Below, piece after piece: positions 1 through 11,040 of a DNA stretch of 64,000 nucleotides. Position 1 is the first letter of the stretch; every line of letters starts with the position of its first letter. The translations under genes were made by a program, and so were the position numbers. This DNA is from Dasypus novemcinctus. Taxonomy: Eukaryota; Chordata; Mammalia; Cingulata; Dasypodidae. The notes under the pieces were generated by a model. That model was not told the DNA's origin. It searched no databases and saw only the letters and a program-made list of their open reading frames with translations. The stretch spans positions 33,276,770-33,340,769 of the forward strand of contig NC_080682.1 of assembly GCF_030445035.2 (NCBI RefSeq), written 5' to 3'.

Positions 1-33
<33 letters not shown>
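1..33. repeat. (AT)n microsatellite
   Basis: Uninterrupted alternating AT dinucleotides that run off the left edge of the window, so the true length is unknown. Confidence 0.95.
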
Positions 34-36
<3 letters not shown>

Positions 37-39
37 CTT

Positions 40-710
40 CAAATTGCTTCAGAAATTATTGTGTAACCAGTGCTTCGTTTATGGGGATGTGGTGAGAGTC
101 AATACCCCTGCAACCTTCAAGCCTTTGATAGTGGCACTAATATCTGGAGTTCCTCAAGGAATATGGAATGACTTTTGATATACTATTTTGTTAGGTAGGG
201 GCAGCTCTAGTTACTTCCATTTTGTTGTTTCTACCATAATAGATCCCATTCCACAAGTCAGAGAATCCATATGGGGATTCTGCACTTTTCTGAGTATGCC
301 TTTTCCAACTACACATTCTAGAACTGGGGAAATGATCAAAGAATGGTTTCAGGGACCTAGCCCCACTGTGAGACAGACTTCTGCTAAACTCCATTGATCA
401 CCTAAACTCCATAAGTCCTTCCTCTGACTGGTAGACCACAGAGACATTTTGAGTCTTCTGGAATTAGTCATTCCTGAGCTCGTGACCAATAATTCCCACT
501 TTATCTGAACATGGGCTTCTGTTCCCCACCCTATGCAGAAGTACTCTAATAAAGGCTGTAGGGCTATTTGGGGAAGGCTGAGAGGAAGATAAATGTTATA
601 AATTTTTGGCAGTATAAATGCATCCTTCTGCCAGGAGACCTGACCTTCTCTTCATTCAAAGGACTCTGGATTCCTAAACTGTCTCAAGTCTGAGACATTA
701 AGGGGCTATG
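40..710 (+). mobile_element. Degraded ERV-L-like internal fragment (probable)
   Basis: Diverged sequence resembling the 3' internal part of mammalian ERV-L/MaLR-type elements, notably the stretch around 350-480 (CCACTGTGAGACAGACTTC, then CTCCATTGATCACC) and around 550-680 (AAAGGCTGTAGGGC..., GGAGACCTGACC...). No usable reading frame survives; the two opposed short frames at 188-397 are coincidental. No LTR is seen at either end. The family assignment rests on recalled repeat consensus and is only moderately secure. Confidence 0.4.
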
Positions 711-724
711 ATTCTTTGTCTGAC

Positions 725-1065
725 CCCTGTGGAGCTGACCCACGCACAGTGCTGATGCATGCAAAGAGTGCCCTGCCAAGCAAGGGTATCCCCTGCAGAG
801 GGGAGCCCCACATGCAAGGAGTGTGCCCGTAAGGATAGCCATCCAGCGTGAAAGAAAGTGCAGCCTGCCAAGGAATGGTGCCGTGCACACAGAGAACTGA
901 CACAGCAAGATGACACAACTGAAGGAAACACAGATTCCCATGATGCTGACAAATACAGAAGCAGACAAAGAAGAACACCCAGCAAATAGACACAGAACAG
1001 ACAACCAGGGTAGGGGGGGCAGGAAGGGGAGAGAAATAAATAAATAAATCTTAAAAAAAAATTCA
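725..1065 (+). mobile_element. DAS-type SINE (xenarthran tRNA-derived retroposon), 5'-truncated
   Basis: The body shows the diagnostic DAS series of short blocks: GTGAAAGAAAGTGCAGCCTG, GAATGGTGCCGTGCACAC, AAACACAGATTCCC, AGAAGCAGACAAAGAAGA and GCAAATAGACACAGAACAG. These are followed by a G-rich block (about 1010-1030) and an A-rich tail with repeated AAAT units ending in a run of A at about 1052-1062. The tRNA-like head with its promoter boxes is absent, so this copy is 5'-truncated and probably transcriptionally dead. DAS SINEs are known from xenarthrans, which makes this the strongest lineage marker in the window. Open frames of about 100 codons on the minus strand here are shadows of the SINE. 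Confidence 0.85.
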
Positions 1066-1099
1066 AGTTAGATTTTGCTCATTTGACCTTGAACCCTTC

Positions 1100-1540
1100 T
1101 GTTTACACAGATCAAGGGAGAATTTAATGAAGTACCCATCTATTTTATTTATAAGTACCCCATGATATACTAGCTAATGCCATAGGACTATGCACATTGA
1201 AATATTTTGATTAGTCCTTTGAGCCTGCTGTCCACTATGGTAGCCACTTGGCTTTAGCCTACCTGGAATTGGATCACACTCATTGTGCTTTAGGATCCAA
1301 GTTCAGTGACAGCAGTTCAGAATGGTATATCTGAACTAGAGAGAAGAGCAACCATAGAGCTCTTCAGCAACCATGTAATTAGCCTCACATATTTATTTCA
1401 CATAGTCTTGATAAAAGCTGTGTCGTCTGGACATTCCTAGGTTGAGTAATGACAATTGTTCTTTAGCATTGCAGACTTCTAAGACTTTGGATCCCCTTAT
1501 TTACAATGTATCAGGGCTGTTTTGGCAATTAAACCTTAGA
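1100..1540. other. Non-coding stretch, possibly the 3' continuation of the minus-strand pseudogene
   Basis: No open frame or recognised repeat. Read on the minus strand it follows the coding-like block at 1540-2700 and holds short coding-like fragments, so it may be a degraded C-terminal part or 3' untranslated region of the same processed pseudogene. Confidence 0.3.
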
Positions 1541-2700
1541 CAATGAAGGCTGCTTTATGTTGCTTGAACCCTTTCTATATCTGGAGCTGCAATGTTGAAA
1601 CAAAAATCTCTGCTTTGTAGATCCATATCAATAAATTTAGCCTGATCCAACTTTATATTCCTTCCACCATGGTCCCATACCCTTGCCAATTCCCACACAT
1701 ATTCCTTTGATTATTCTGTAGATAAATTGAAAAATGCTCTTCTTTTGAAGTATAGAGGACCTCCTCATTGGTCATACTTTGTACATCATTTTTTGGGGCC
1801 TGTTGAAAATTCAGTCTAAATATAGATATAGAAGAAAAGAGGGGTGGTACAGGTAGAGCATGAGAAGAATTAGAATTGTCTTGCGAGTCAATCACCACAG
1901 GGAATTCTATTGTAGTTTCATCTGGTGTAACAGGATTACTCTCTTCACGGAGGAGTTATGGCTATTTTCTTAAGTGAGATAGTTACAGGTTTATCACACA
2001 CAAGGCTAATCTTTTCAGGTGGAGGTTGAATGGCTGATTCCTCATGGCAGGGATTTATGGTTTTATCTAGAAAAGACTCATTTTTATCTAGAGTTTCAAT
2101 GATACTACCATTGTCATCATCAACCCATGTGTTCCCATTCTAATTTTCAGGATCACATTCCTTTCCAATCAATACTCTCACTAGAACTTCAGACACACTG
2201 CAAGGTTGGGGATTTAGTTTATGATATAATTCAGCCACTATCACAATGAGACTCTAGGTCTGTTTTTCAGAAATCTCAAATCTGTGACTATATGAAATGA
2301 TATTTTCTTTTAGAGTACACATAGAAACATTCACTTCCTTCATGTGGCAATGAAATTGAAAATTTGAAGCCTTAAGCTCTTTCCTTTCTTTTTATAATTA
2401 TATCTACTATATTTTGGAACAATCAGTCAACCTCATTATACCTTTTAATTTCACAAAACTCTTCTAAGGTATCAAAAGCACTCTTTCCCAGAGTCTTCTT
2501 ACAGGCATGTGAATAGTTATGTCCAGTGGTGATAGTTTATGTATTCTATTGCCAGTTCACATTATGGTCTATCAGTGCCTTTTTGTGGTTGTTGAAAAGA
2601 AGGTCATGCCTCGAATCTAATCTGATTAGAGATACAATTCCAAAAACTCCAGTACCAATTCAGAAATCTCATCCTTAAGATGCCATTTCTCAAGAATCAC
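1540..2700 (-). pseudogene. Candidate processed pseudogene of an unidentified protein
   Basis: Read on the minus strand, a chain of coding-like fragments runs through several frames without introns. From upstream to downstream they include LKDEISELVLEFLELYL (near 2690), DTLEEFCEIKRYNEVD (near 2460), KLNPQPCSVSEVLVRVLIGK (near 2190), ESAIQPPPEKISLVCDKPV (near 2040), EESNPVTPDETTIEFPVVID (near 1940) and SMTNEEVLYTSKEEHFSIYL (near 1770). The fragments are joined by stop codons and frameshifts; one frameshift is near 1945, straight after ITPP. The composition (acidic, Ser/Pro-rich) is unlike L1 or retroviral proteins. I do not recognise the parent gene. Absence of splice-like gaps suggests retrotransposition, but no poly-A tail or target duplication was found. 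An old unknown retroelement protein is the main alternative. Confidence 0.45.
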
Positions 2701-2714
2701 TCCCAGTACCGAAG

Positions 2715-3080
2715 CTGTGTTAGTCAGAGATCTCTAGGGAATCATAACTAATGCAAAATACATATAAATATGATGAGATTTTTATAATAATTGTCTCATA
2801 TGTCTGTAGGGATGAGCAAGTTCAAACACTATAGAACAGGTCACAAGCTGGAAACTCAAATGAAGGTTTTTTCATGTATTCCACAGGAGAAACTGGCTGG
2901 CTGCTGTAGAGTTGGAAATTATGTCTTCTGCTTGATGTAATCATCACTTCTTCTTTAAAAGCATTCAACTGATTAGATGAGACTTCACTCATTGTTAAAG
3001 TCAATCCCCTAAAGTGATTGTAGATGTAATTACCCATTTATGCAATTAATTTACAGATAATTAGAGTCCATGAAATATCC
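2715..3080. repeat. Degraded dispersed mammalian repeat (GTTAGTCAG...CTCTAGGGAATCA type)
   Basis: The opening GTGTTAGTCAGAGATCTCTA, followed by an ATATAAATATGATGAGATTT segment, resembles a very common mammalian interspersed repeat that begins GTTAGTCAGGATTCTCCAGAG. The later part (about 2990-3080) also resembles that repeat's far end. The family name is left open. No gene is seen. Confidence 0.45.
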
Positions 3081-3560
3081 TCACAGTAACTGGTCAATAA
3101 TAGTTAATCTGTGGTTTGTAAAGATGAAGTAAACAAGTTCCATTGTCATTAGGCACTAAATTTGAGTTCTTACTATGGGATTTTAGAGACTCTTAATCTT
3201 CCACAATTGTTATCTTGTCTCAGAGATTCTACTGAAGTTAAATTTAGCCTTGTAATTTGCTGAAATTACACTGAATTGTCTCAGTCTTTCTAACACCCTC
3301 TTTATTAGAAACTATAATTTTCCTCATGATATTTGTTCTTCCTCACATATTGAGTAATAAATACAACTTGTTGAACAGCAGGTGTTCCTGGTGGTTTTAG
3401 GCTTAAGAACATTAATAATTACTAGCTTAAAAATCCAATGGAAATGGTAAACAACATTCATGGATTCATGAGACATTTCTTCAGATAGATGGCTACTACA
3501 AAGGAGTTTACAAGGAAAGAAAAGAAATGAAAATTTTAAAAGCATCTACACATGAACACA
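3080..3560. other. AT-rich sequence with no recognised feature
   Basis: No gene, RNA or identifiable repeat. The minus-strand frame at 3324-3545 has no family signature and no supporting context. Confidence 0.5.
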
Positions 3561-4105
3561 AATTAAGAAGCAAAGAATTCCTTCAATAGTTGCATCAGCA
3601 GAGTGAGTAGAGCTGAGGAAAGGCTGCATGAACTTGAAGATCAGCCAAAAGGAACTAATCAAACATGAAAGAAAGTTAAATAAGAAGAATGAGTGGGAAA
3701 ACTTTCCAAGATCCCTGGGCCAATATCGGTCAATTTAATGCATGTGTAATTAAAGTTTTACAATAAGAATAGAGAGGGAATGGGGCAGAAAAAGGATTGA
3801 AGAAGATAATGAGATAATGGTCAAAATTTTTCCAAAACTAAGGAAAAGCATCATACTTCAGGGCCACAAATGTCAGTGAATCTCCAGAAAGGATAAATAC
3901 AAAAAATAAATCAATATGCCAAAAAAACACACCAACACTCACCATATTCAAAACTGAAAACCAAACATATACATACAATTATAAAGGCATTAAGAGGAAA
4001 GTCACTATATCATACAGAAGAGTAAATATAATTATTTGAGGCTAGTCATCAACAATGCTATGACAAAAGATAACGGAAAGATATATTTAAAATACTGAAA
4101 GATTC
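3560..4105 (+). mobile_element. LINE-1 ORF1-region fragment, sense
   Basis: A-rich sense-strand sequence matching the L1 ORF1 region in order: a coiled-coil-like stretch (GAACTTGAAGATCAGCC), a GGGGCAGAAAAAGGATTGAAGA block, the AAATTTTTCCAAAACTAAGG block and a terminal GATATATTTAAAATACTGAAAG block. Frames are destroyed. Confidence 0.6.
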
Positions 4106-4740
4106 ATCCATGTTATCCCATGTGTTTGTATTGTATTCTTCCTTATAGCTGGGTAGTATTCCATGATAAGTATGTACCACACTGTGTTTATCCATTCATT
4201 TCTTGATAGGCATTTGGGTTGATTCCAACTTTTGACAATAGTGAATAATGCTGCTATGAACGTTGGTGTGCATATATTAGTTTGTATCATTGTTTTCAAT
4301 TCTTCTGGGTATATACTCAGCAGTGGAATTGCTGGGACATATGGCAAATCTATAGCAAGTTTTTTGAGAAACTGTCAAACTGTCCTCCAGAACATGTGGA
4401 TCCTTCTGCATTCCCACCAGCAGTGAATGAGTGTTCCCATTCCTCCACATCCTCTCCAACACTTGTAGTCTTCTTTTTTTTTAAATAGTCACCAATCTTA
4501 TGGGACTAAGATGGTATCTCATTGTAGTTTTGATTCACATTTCCCTAATAGCTAGTGATTTTTAATACCTTTACATGTGCTTTTTATCCATTTGTATTTC
4601 TTTTTTGGAAAAGCATCTGTTCAAATCTCTTCCACATTTTTTAAAAGGGTTCTTTGTCTTTTTATTTTTGAGATATAGGATTTCTTTATATATGCAGGAT
4701 ATTATCCTCCTATCAAATATATGCTGTGATCTAAAACATT
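4105..4740 (-). mobile_element. LINE-1 ORF2 3' fragment, antisense
   Basis: Read on the minus strand this is the very conserved C-terminal coding part of L1 ORF2, including the complements of TAGCTGGGTAGTATTCCATG, GCAGTGGAATTGCTGGGACA and CCACCAGCAGTGAATGAGTG. It abuts an opposite-strand ORF1 fragment on its left, so the locus is rearranged. Short frames on both strands here are L1 shadows. Confidence 0.85.
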
Positions 4741-5290
4741 TTAAAGACAAAATTAAAAATTAAAAAAAAAAAGGATGTAAACACTGGGGATGGAATGAAA
4801 GAAACTGCCTAGGCACTGTACATATTGGGGCACATCAATTACAGTGATTAAAGGCAAAATGTTAAAAACAAAGTTTTATGATATTTTTCATTTCTTAATA
4901 CCCCAATTTATTTTTTTACTTTATTTTAGTTTTTCTAAATTAGCATGTATTCTATTTCTAATCTTTAAGCCTAACATTACAATTTCATTTTCCTACTAAT
5001 TGAATTTAACAATATATTAGGCTTTATTTTTTAAGAAGTTTTTGACCACAGAGCAGTTCAACTATGGCAAAGGAGGAACACTGATGTGGGGTGTTATTGA
5101 TGGGGGACATATGGTTGGAAGGGAGTTATTCAGGGCATGTGTATAGGGTATATAAAAAGTTCAGATATTCATTGGGTATTTTCATGGTTTTTTCAGTTAC
5201 AAATGACAAGAGAGGGGGTGCTGATTTCCTAGCCATGGAAGCTCTGTCACATTCCCCAGTGGAACAGCAACAGTTCCCTGAGTGCAAGAG
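4740..5290. other. Unassigned AT-rich sequence
   Basis: Begins with an A-rich tract (4750-4772) and otherwise shows no recognisable gene. About 5050-5290 may be the start of the L1-type 3'-end repeat that follows. Confidence 0.4.
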
Positions 5291-6645
5291 CAAAGACCAG
5301 TGAACAAGGATGGTCCAATGATGAGCCTTTGATACTAATGACTATGCTTATGAGCCTATGTGCCTGAAATTTCAACTAAACCTAGAGCTGCAGGGTGCCT
5401 AAAAGTTACCTTCTGAGACCTCCATGTTGCTCAAATGTGGCCACTCTCTAAGCCAAATTCAGCATATAAATGCAATATCTTTCCCCCAGTGTGGGACATG
5501 ACTCCCAGGAATGAGCCTCCCTGGTGCTGAGGGATTGCTACCAATCACTAACTGGTGATGCAACTAGAAAAAGACCTTGAATAAAATGGGGAATGATAAA
5601 GACAAATGAGTTTAAATGGCTAAGAGGCTTCAAAAAATAGTTGGGAGGTCATCAGAGGGGTCATGCTTATGCACACTTCAGCAGGCTCCTAGAGACAGTG
5701 AAAGTAGATACAACCCAAAGAACTGGTGCTCCTGAGGGCTACAGAGACACAAGTTCTATGCTGATGGCAGATTGCTCTGGAGTTCAGTGCCTTGTCAGTG
5801 GGCCCTACTTTAGAATTTGTGTTCCTGAGTGTGATGGAGTTGGACTCAGATGTGACCTTTCTACATATGCCTGTTTTGTCACTTTTACTGAACCTATGGT
5901 TGGTGCTAGGGATTGGTGTATACTTAGGAGACTTGAATCTCTGGACTATCCATATGCCAGCTGGGCCCTGAGCCTCAGCAGAGTTGCAACTCCTACTCTC
6001 TGGTTCATTGGACTTACATAGGTCAGCTAATAGGGAGGTGAAAATGGTCAACCACCAGAACAGGGAACCAAGAGTGCCTACAACTGTAAGCAGGAGAATT
6101 GCATCCATCAACCATGTGGGATCTAAGCCCCCTCTCAATATAGACATGGAGTGGACATCACCATCCCAGGGTCCACAGGATGGAGGAAAAAAATATGGAT
6201 TAGATTGGACTTACTGGTATTCTACTACAGAACTATTGTGACTGCACGTCACATCAAATGTAGCACTGATGTTCAGAAAGTGGCCATGGTAGTTACTAAG
6301 GGCAGGGAGAGGGAAGAAGAGATGTGATGTGGGGGCATTTTGTGTACTTGAAATTTTCCTAAATGATATTGCAGGGACAGATGCTGGACATTATATATCC
6401 TGCCATAACCCACTGAATATACTGGGAGAGAGTGTAAACTACAATGTAAACTATTTTCCACGTGGTACAGCAGTGCTCCAAAATGTATTCAACAAATGCA
6501 AACAATGTGCAACAATGATGAAAGAGGTTGTTGATGTGGGAAGAATGGGGGGAGGTGGGGTGTGGAGTATATGGGAATCTCATATTTTTTAATGTAATAT
6601 TTTTGTGATCTATGTATCTTCAAAAAATACAATTAAGAAATAAAT
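5290..6645 (+). mobile_element. L1-type 3'-end retroposon, long (~1.35 kb) lineage, copy i
   Basis: One of at least five copies in this window of the same long 3'-end unit (others near 13862, 23822 minus, 33985 and 47214 minus). The unit runs from a GAGCCTATGTGCCTGAAA block through CAGTGTGGGACATGACTCCC, GGTCAACCACCAGAACAGGG, GGGTCCACAGGATGGAGG and GGACATTATATATCCTGCC to a terminal ATATGGGAATCTCATA block and an A-rich tail. The terminal block resembles LINE-1 3' untranslated ends. Both strands hold open frames of 85-152 codons in the middle (5641-6241 plus; 5689-6147 minus), partly conserved between copies. I infer a xenarthran L1 3' end; a separate element that borrowed an L1 tail cannot be excluded. 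Confidence 0.65.
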
Positions 6646-6659
6646 TTGAAAAGTAAATG

Positions 6660-8480
6660 AAGTACTGAAATACAGAAACTCATTCCAGAAATGAATGTCT
6701 ACTGAAAACTACTTTCAAATATAAAAACAAAATACAGACATTTTAGGAATTTAGCACACATTCTCAAACACTCACAGCTTTTAAATATTTGAATAAATTA
6801 TGGAACAGAGATGAGTGAAAATCATGAATATTTTTTCCAAAAACAGAAGTTGAACTTCATTTTCATCTTTCAAAAATCATATCAGAAAATTAACAATTGT
6901 TATTTTACAAGGAAACTTTAAAAATAAAAGAAATTCAAATCATTTGAATGCAAAAAAATTATCACCATTGTTTAAGACTATATGAAAAATAATTAAATGC
7001 CTAGAGAATTACAAATTTAAATATCTTAAATACACATTGATATCAAAGAAAATTAAAACTGAAATAGTAGATTATGTAAGGGAATTTTTAAAGGACTTTA
7101 AAGCAACGAGCTTCACTAAAATTTATGGAATGCCACAAAATTTGAATTAATTAACCATTTTTAGATTCACAACTTTTTTCAACTAAAATTTTTAGAACAA
7201 ATGATTCAAGAACTTAATTCAGGAATTTTTTCTTGTTAAAAACTTATAGAAATCAGGAGAAATTTTGAAAATTTTACTAAAATTATATAAATAAATACTA
7301 ATTATTGAATTTTGTTGACACATCACAGAATGGTAGGGATTTTAAATGGTTAGCAAGAAGACAAAAAAGAGATAACTGAAGGCAAGTAGTTAACCTCATT
7401 TACTCATAAAACTTCAAGTCCTAATATATTGTAAGATAGGATTCTTGATTTAACTCCTTCAACAAAAATATCCATTTCCCAAGTTTGTCAAAGGAATTAA
7501 CAAAGTTTATAGTGATAAATGGGGGGAAAAAGCTTCAAAAAAGACAAAGATTTTTAATTACTTATTTTGACATGATGTATACATACACATACTTAACATT
7601 AGTCTAGAAGAACGTAGACAAAGCTATAAAAAATGGATAGTATATTCCTATTTTTGTGAATAATTGGAAATGTTTTCAAAATTTTCTTCAATGTTCACCT
7701 GTAATTTTTATTTATTATATGATTCTTTCAGTTATACTTTGTTATTTAACAAAATATTAAACTTTGTTATTATTTTTAGCTCTTTGTCTATGAATAAAAT
7801 TAAAAAAGAACATACCAGTGTACATTTTAATAACAAATGATATTGTGCATGCAAAATTTTACAAAGGTATAATTGTTCTGAGGATGTTGGTCAACACTTA
7901 TTAGTATTGCATTTAATTATTTCTATACATCTTCTGATTTCATCTTCATAATAACTCTATGGATTGGATTATTAATTTTCTTATACAGTTGAGGAAAGTA
8001 AATTGAAACTTTCTGTGACTTACTAAGGGATATATAGCTAAAAACCTGGCATATCTAGGAAATAAACCCTAGATTGCCCTATACAAACCGATAGTGTTTG
8101 TGACTGTGCTATATTTCTTCTCTACAAAATAAAGGAAGGTCTTCTGAAAGAAATCTCCATAATGAAATTATCTGAAATTGAAACATGCTTGGAGGTTTCT
8201 ATAATATAATTTTATAGATAACACCACATATATTTTTGCACATCAGTTTTCCTAAAATTCACATATACTTAAACCACAGGTTTAATACAAATTTCATGGA
8301 TCTTAATTACAATGTAGATTTCCAAAAATATGTTCCTGGAAGTATTCAAGGTCAAGATTGGTCAAGTAAAGGATGGCTCAAGAGAAATATAACCTAAATG
8401 ATTGATATACTTTGAAGAGAATCCAAGTAAATAACCAATAGGAAAAAAGAAAAGATGTGCTTGAAAATTCAGCATCCCTG
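6660..8480 (-). other. 3' flank of the inverted OR unit, partly collinear with flanks of the other OR copies
   Basis: Read on the minus strand, the sequence just below the OR pseudogene matches the sequence downstream of the intact OR at 28210-28700 (for example GAGCCATCCT..., TTAAACCTGTGGTTTAAGT... and the MIR segment). This shows a third, inverted paralogous unit. Beyond about 7850 similarity is hard to follow; the remainder is AT-rich and gene-free. Confidence 0.6.
7900..8130 (+). mobile_element. MIR SINE fragment
   Basis: Shows the MIR order in degenerate form: TCATCTTCATAATAACTCTA, CAGTTGAGGAAAGTAAATTG, GACTTACTAAGGGATATATA, and a final GTGACTGTGCTATAT. The inverted counterparts are at 28570-28760 and 59220-59400, as expected for an ancient insertion carried along with the OR unit. 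Confidence 0.75.
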
Positions 8481-9380
8481 TCATTCCATTTGCCAGGAAA
8501 CCTTTCTCTTCTGCATGACTCTAATGGGAACATTTTTCACAACTTTGTTCCTAAGACTATAAATGAGAGGATTCAGCATGGGAATCACCACAGTGTAAAA
8601 CACAGAGGCCACTTGATCCTTTACTAAGGAGTAGGGATACTTTGTTTCAAATAGGTAAAAATTGTATTGCTATAAAAGATGGTGACCCCCAGGAGGTGGG
8701 AGGCACAAGTAGAGATGATTTTGTGCTTTCCTGAAGTGGAATTAATTTTCAGGATAGTAGACATAATGGATACGTAGGATACAGAGATTGTGAGAAGAGA
8801 CACCTTCAGGGTGGAGCCAGCGAGAACAAATATCATGATTTTTGTGTCATAAGTATCAGTGCAGGACAGGGCTAAAATTGGGGTTAACTCACAGAAAAAG
8901 TGATAGATTACATTGGATTTACAGAAATGCAAAGTGTTCATGCATCAAAGATTAATAATGATTCAGTAAAACCAATCATGTAAGACCCAATGATGAGGGA
9001 GCGGCAGTCTCCTATACATACCAACTGGGTAATGACGAGGACTGCAGATAGCTACATAGCAGTCATAGGCCATTGAAGAGAGCAGGAAACACTCAGTGGT
9101 ACCCTAGAAGAAGGAAAAAAGACATCTGGATGAAGTAGTCAATGAATAAAATATACCTGTTGAAAGTCACTAAGTTTTCAAAGATTTCAGGTATGATGAC
9201 TGTTGAGTAACTGAGGTCAAGGAATGAAAGCTGATTGAGGAAAACATACATGGGGAGGTGAAGCTGGGGAACCAGGTAAATTATCCATATCATCCCTGCA
9301 TTCCCCAGCACAGAAATCAGGTATATCAGGAGAAACAAAATGATGATGTTAGGCATATTTGTGTTACTCCTACTTTCCAT
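8481..9380 (-). pseudogene. Olfactory receptor pseudogene, inverted, multiply broken
   Basis: Paralogue of the intact OR at 27265. On the minus strand it starts at an ATG at 9380 ([10 protein letters not shown]) and ends at TGA 8481-8483. Recognisable parts are TM1 ([11 protein letters not shown]), TM2 ([12 protein letters not shown]), the TM3 signature degraded to MAYDCY instead of MAYDRY, TM5 (SVSYVSI), TM6 ([14 protein letters not shown]) and TM7 ([13 protein letters not shown]). Lesions: an in-frame loss of about 15 codons after the N-terminus, a frameshift after TM3 begins (near 9102), another in the intracellular loop near 9000, another just before TLHFCKSN near 8940, and one near 8640 before the last extracellular loop. 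It cannot make a receptor. Confidence 0.93.
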
Positions 9381-9479
9381 AGCATGCACTGTTTTAAACT
9401 GTTAAGAATTCAAAGGAAGTAGTATGTAAGACATCAAAAATGTTTTTGTTTATGAGTGGTCTTGTGTTTTTTTAATCAG

Positions 9480-9770
9480 TTTTTTAATACATTTTATTTT
9501 TATTTTTTAAATACTGTAGAGTACATAAATATTACATAAAAAATATATAGCAGATTCCTAGTATGCCTTCTTCCACAGAGAGTGTCTTGAACTGCAAGCA
9601 AGATAGTCCCATACATCTGCCCCATGGGGTCTAAGCCCACTCACAATTAGAGGGTGAGTGGGCATCACCATTCCAGAACTTTCAGAATTGGGGAAAGAAA
9701 AATAGACTAGAGTAGACTTACTGTGATTCTTCTATAATTTATTGTTATTCTAGCAATGGGAGTAAATCAA
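9480..9770. mobile_element. Small L1-type 3'-end fragments in both orientations
   Basis: 9480-9565 is T-rich and matches the antisense tail (CATAAATATTACATAAAAAA); 9590-9770 matches the sense middle of the long 3'-end unit (GGGTCTAAGCCCACTC, GGGCATCACCATTCCAG, TAGAGTAGACTTACTG). The insertion sits about 100 bases upstream of the inverted OR pseudogene's start. Confidence 0.55.
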
Positions 9771-11040
9771 CTTTGTGGTTGTAAAATTCTTAATAAAGAA
9801 CAGTTTGCAAAGTATGATGAAAAAATATCTTAGTTTGATTGTCAAATATCTATTAGGTATGAACCAGTACTTGTATATTATATAAGAGAAATGCAGGAAT
9901 ATTGTATAACTAAAATAAATTTGGCACTCTTTTGAATATTTCCCTTTACCTTTATTAACACGTTTACTCATATAGAAATATTATACCATAGATATTACTA
10001 TTGTGCATATTTTTTAGAGTGAAAGGGCACCACATATTAAGTAACTTATACAAAGCCACGCCCATTAACTATTGTTCATGCTCTGATTCTACTAAGAATA
10101 GTTAATTCAGAACTCATGCTCATATCACCATATTCCTACTTAGAGTTAATTTCAGAAAAATAGAAAAATAGTGCTAGATATATAATAAATAAAGATAGTT
10201 TAATGCATCTCATAAAATTCTTTTGAATGTCATATTATTTAATATAAATGTAATATTAAGAATTAAAACCTTAGGCAACTGAGGTTTATTAATATTATAG
10301 ATTATTCATTACTATTAATTTTCAGAAGGTATGTTTTAAAATTCATTATTAAATTAAATTTCCTAAAAATATATTTTCAATATATGTACATTGCTTTATG
10401 CCTCTGATTCCATCAGTTCTATATTCTATATTTCCATTTCTATACATCCTAGCATTATTTAGGTAATGCCTACATATATAATATTTAGGTAATGCCTACA
10501 TATATAATATCCCCATTTTTGGGATAATTTTAAATGTTCCAACACTGATGATAATTTTTACCAAGAACCAAAAGTGGTGAAAAGCTTCAACATTATGTCT
10601 AGAAATTTGCCAATCTCAAGATTTTCTCACAAATAAAATGTGTAAACCATTTAAAGAAGTTAAAAAGTGGTAGATATAATATTGCTTCCTTTGAGATCAC
10701 ATGTTTAATTTTTTGTGCATCCTTTTTTGTTGTTGTGAGATAAAATAAATCAACCTAAAAATTTTGTTCAGGTCCTTGTCAAATAGAAAGTTCACCTGGA
10801 AATTAGGTCTCAAAAGTGTACCAGGTAGCTCTTAGGACACAAGCAGAGCAGATTCTCCCTTGCTTTTCACTCTAATATTGCTAGAGCACTTCTTATATTG
10901 AGGGTTTCTGATAGTGAGACATTTGGTTATTCCTGGGTACAATTACCAAGGAAACTTGCTTGGCATAATTCCAAGGATAAAAATTCAAGGACTAATTGTT
11001 ATTCATGCCTAATAGTTAACTCCTGAATATCTCATTGATA
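9770..11040. other. AT-rich gene-free spacer
   Basis: No gene. A possible MIR remnant lies near 10010-10140 (AAGTAACTTATACAAAGCCA). A perfect 26-bp tandem duplication lies at 10457-10508. Confidence 0.5.
10457..10508. repeat. Perfect 2 x 26-bp tandem duplication
   Basis: The unit beginning ATTTAGGTAATGCCTACATA occurs twice head to tail with no mismatch, which implies a recent local slippage or repair duplication. Confidence 0.95.

Noticed and set aside
684-1066. Minus-strand Cys-rich frames of 95-122 codons
   Set aside because: Antisense of the DAS SINE; no independent support.
4232-4488. Small overlapping frames near 4.3 kb
   Set aside because: Entirely within the antisense L1 ORF2 fragment.
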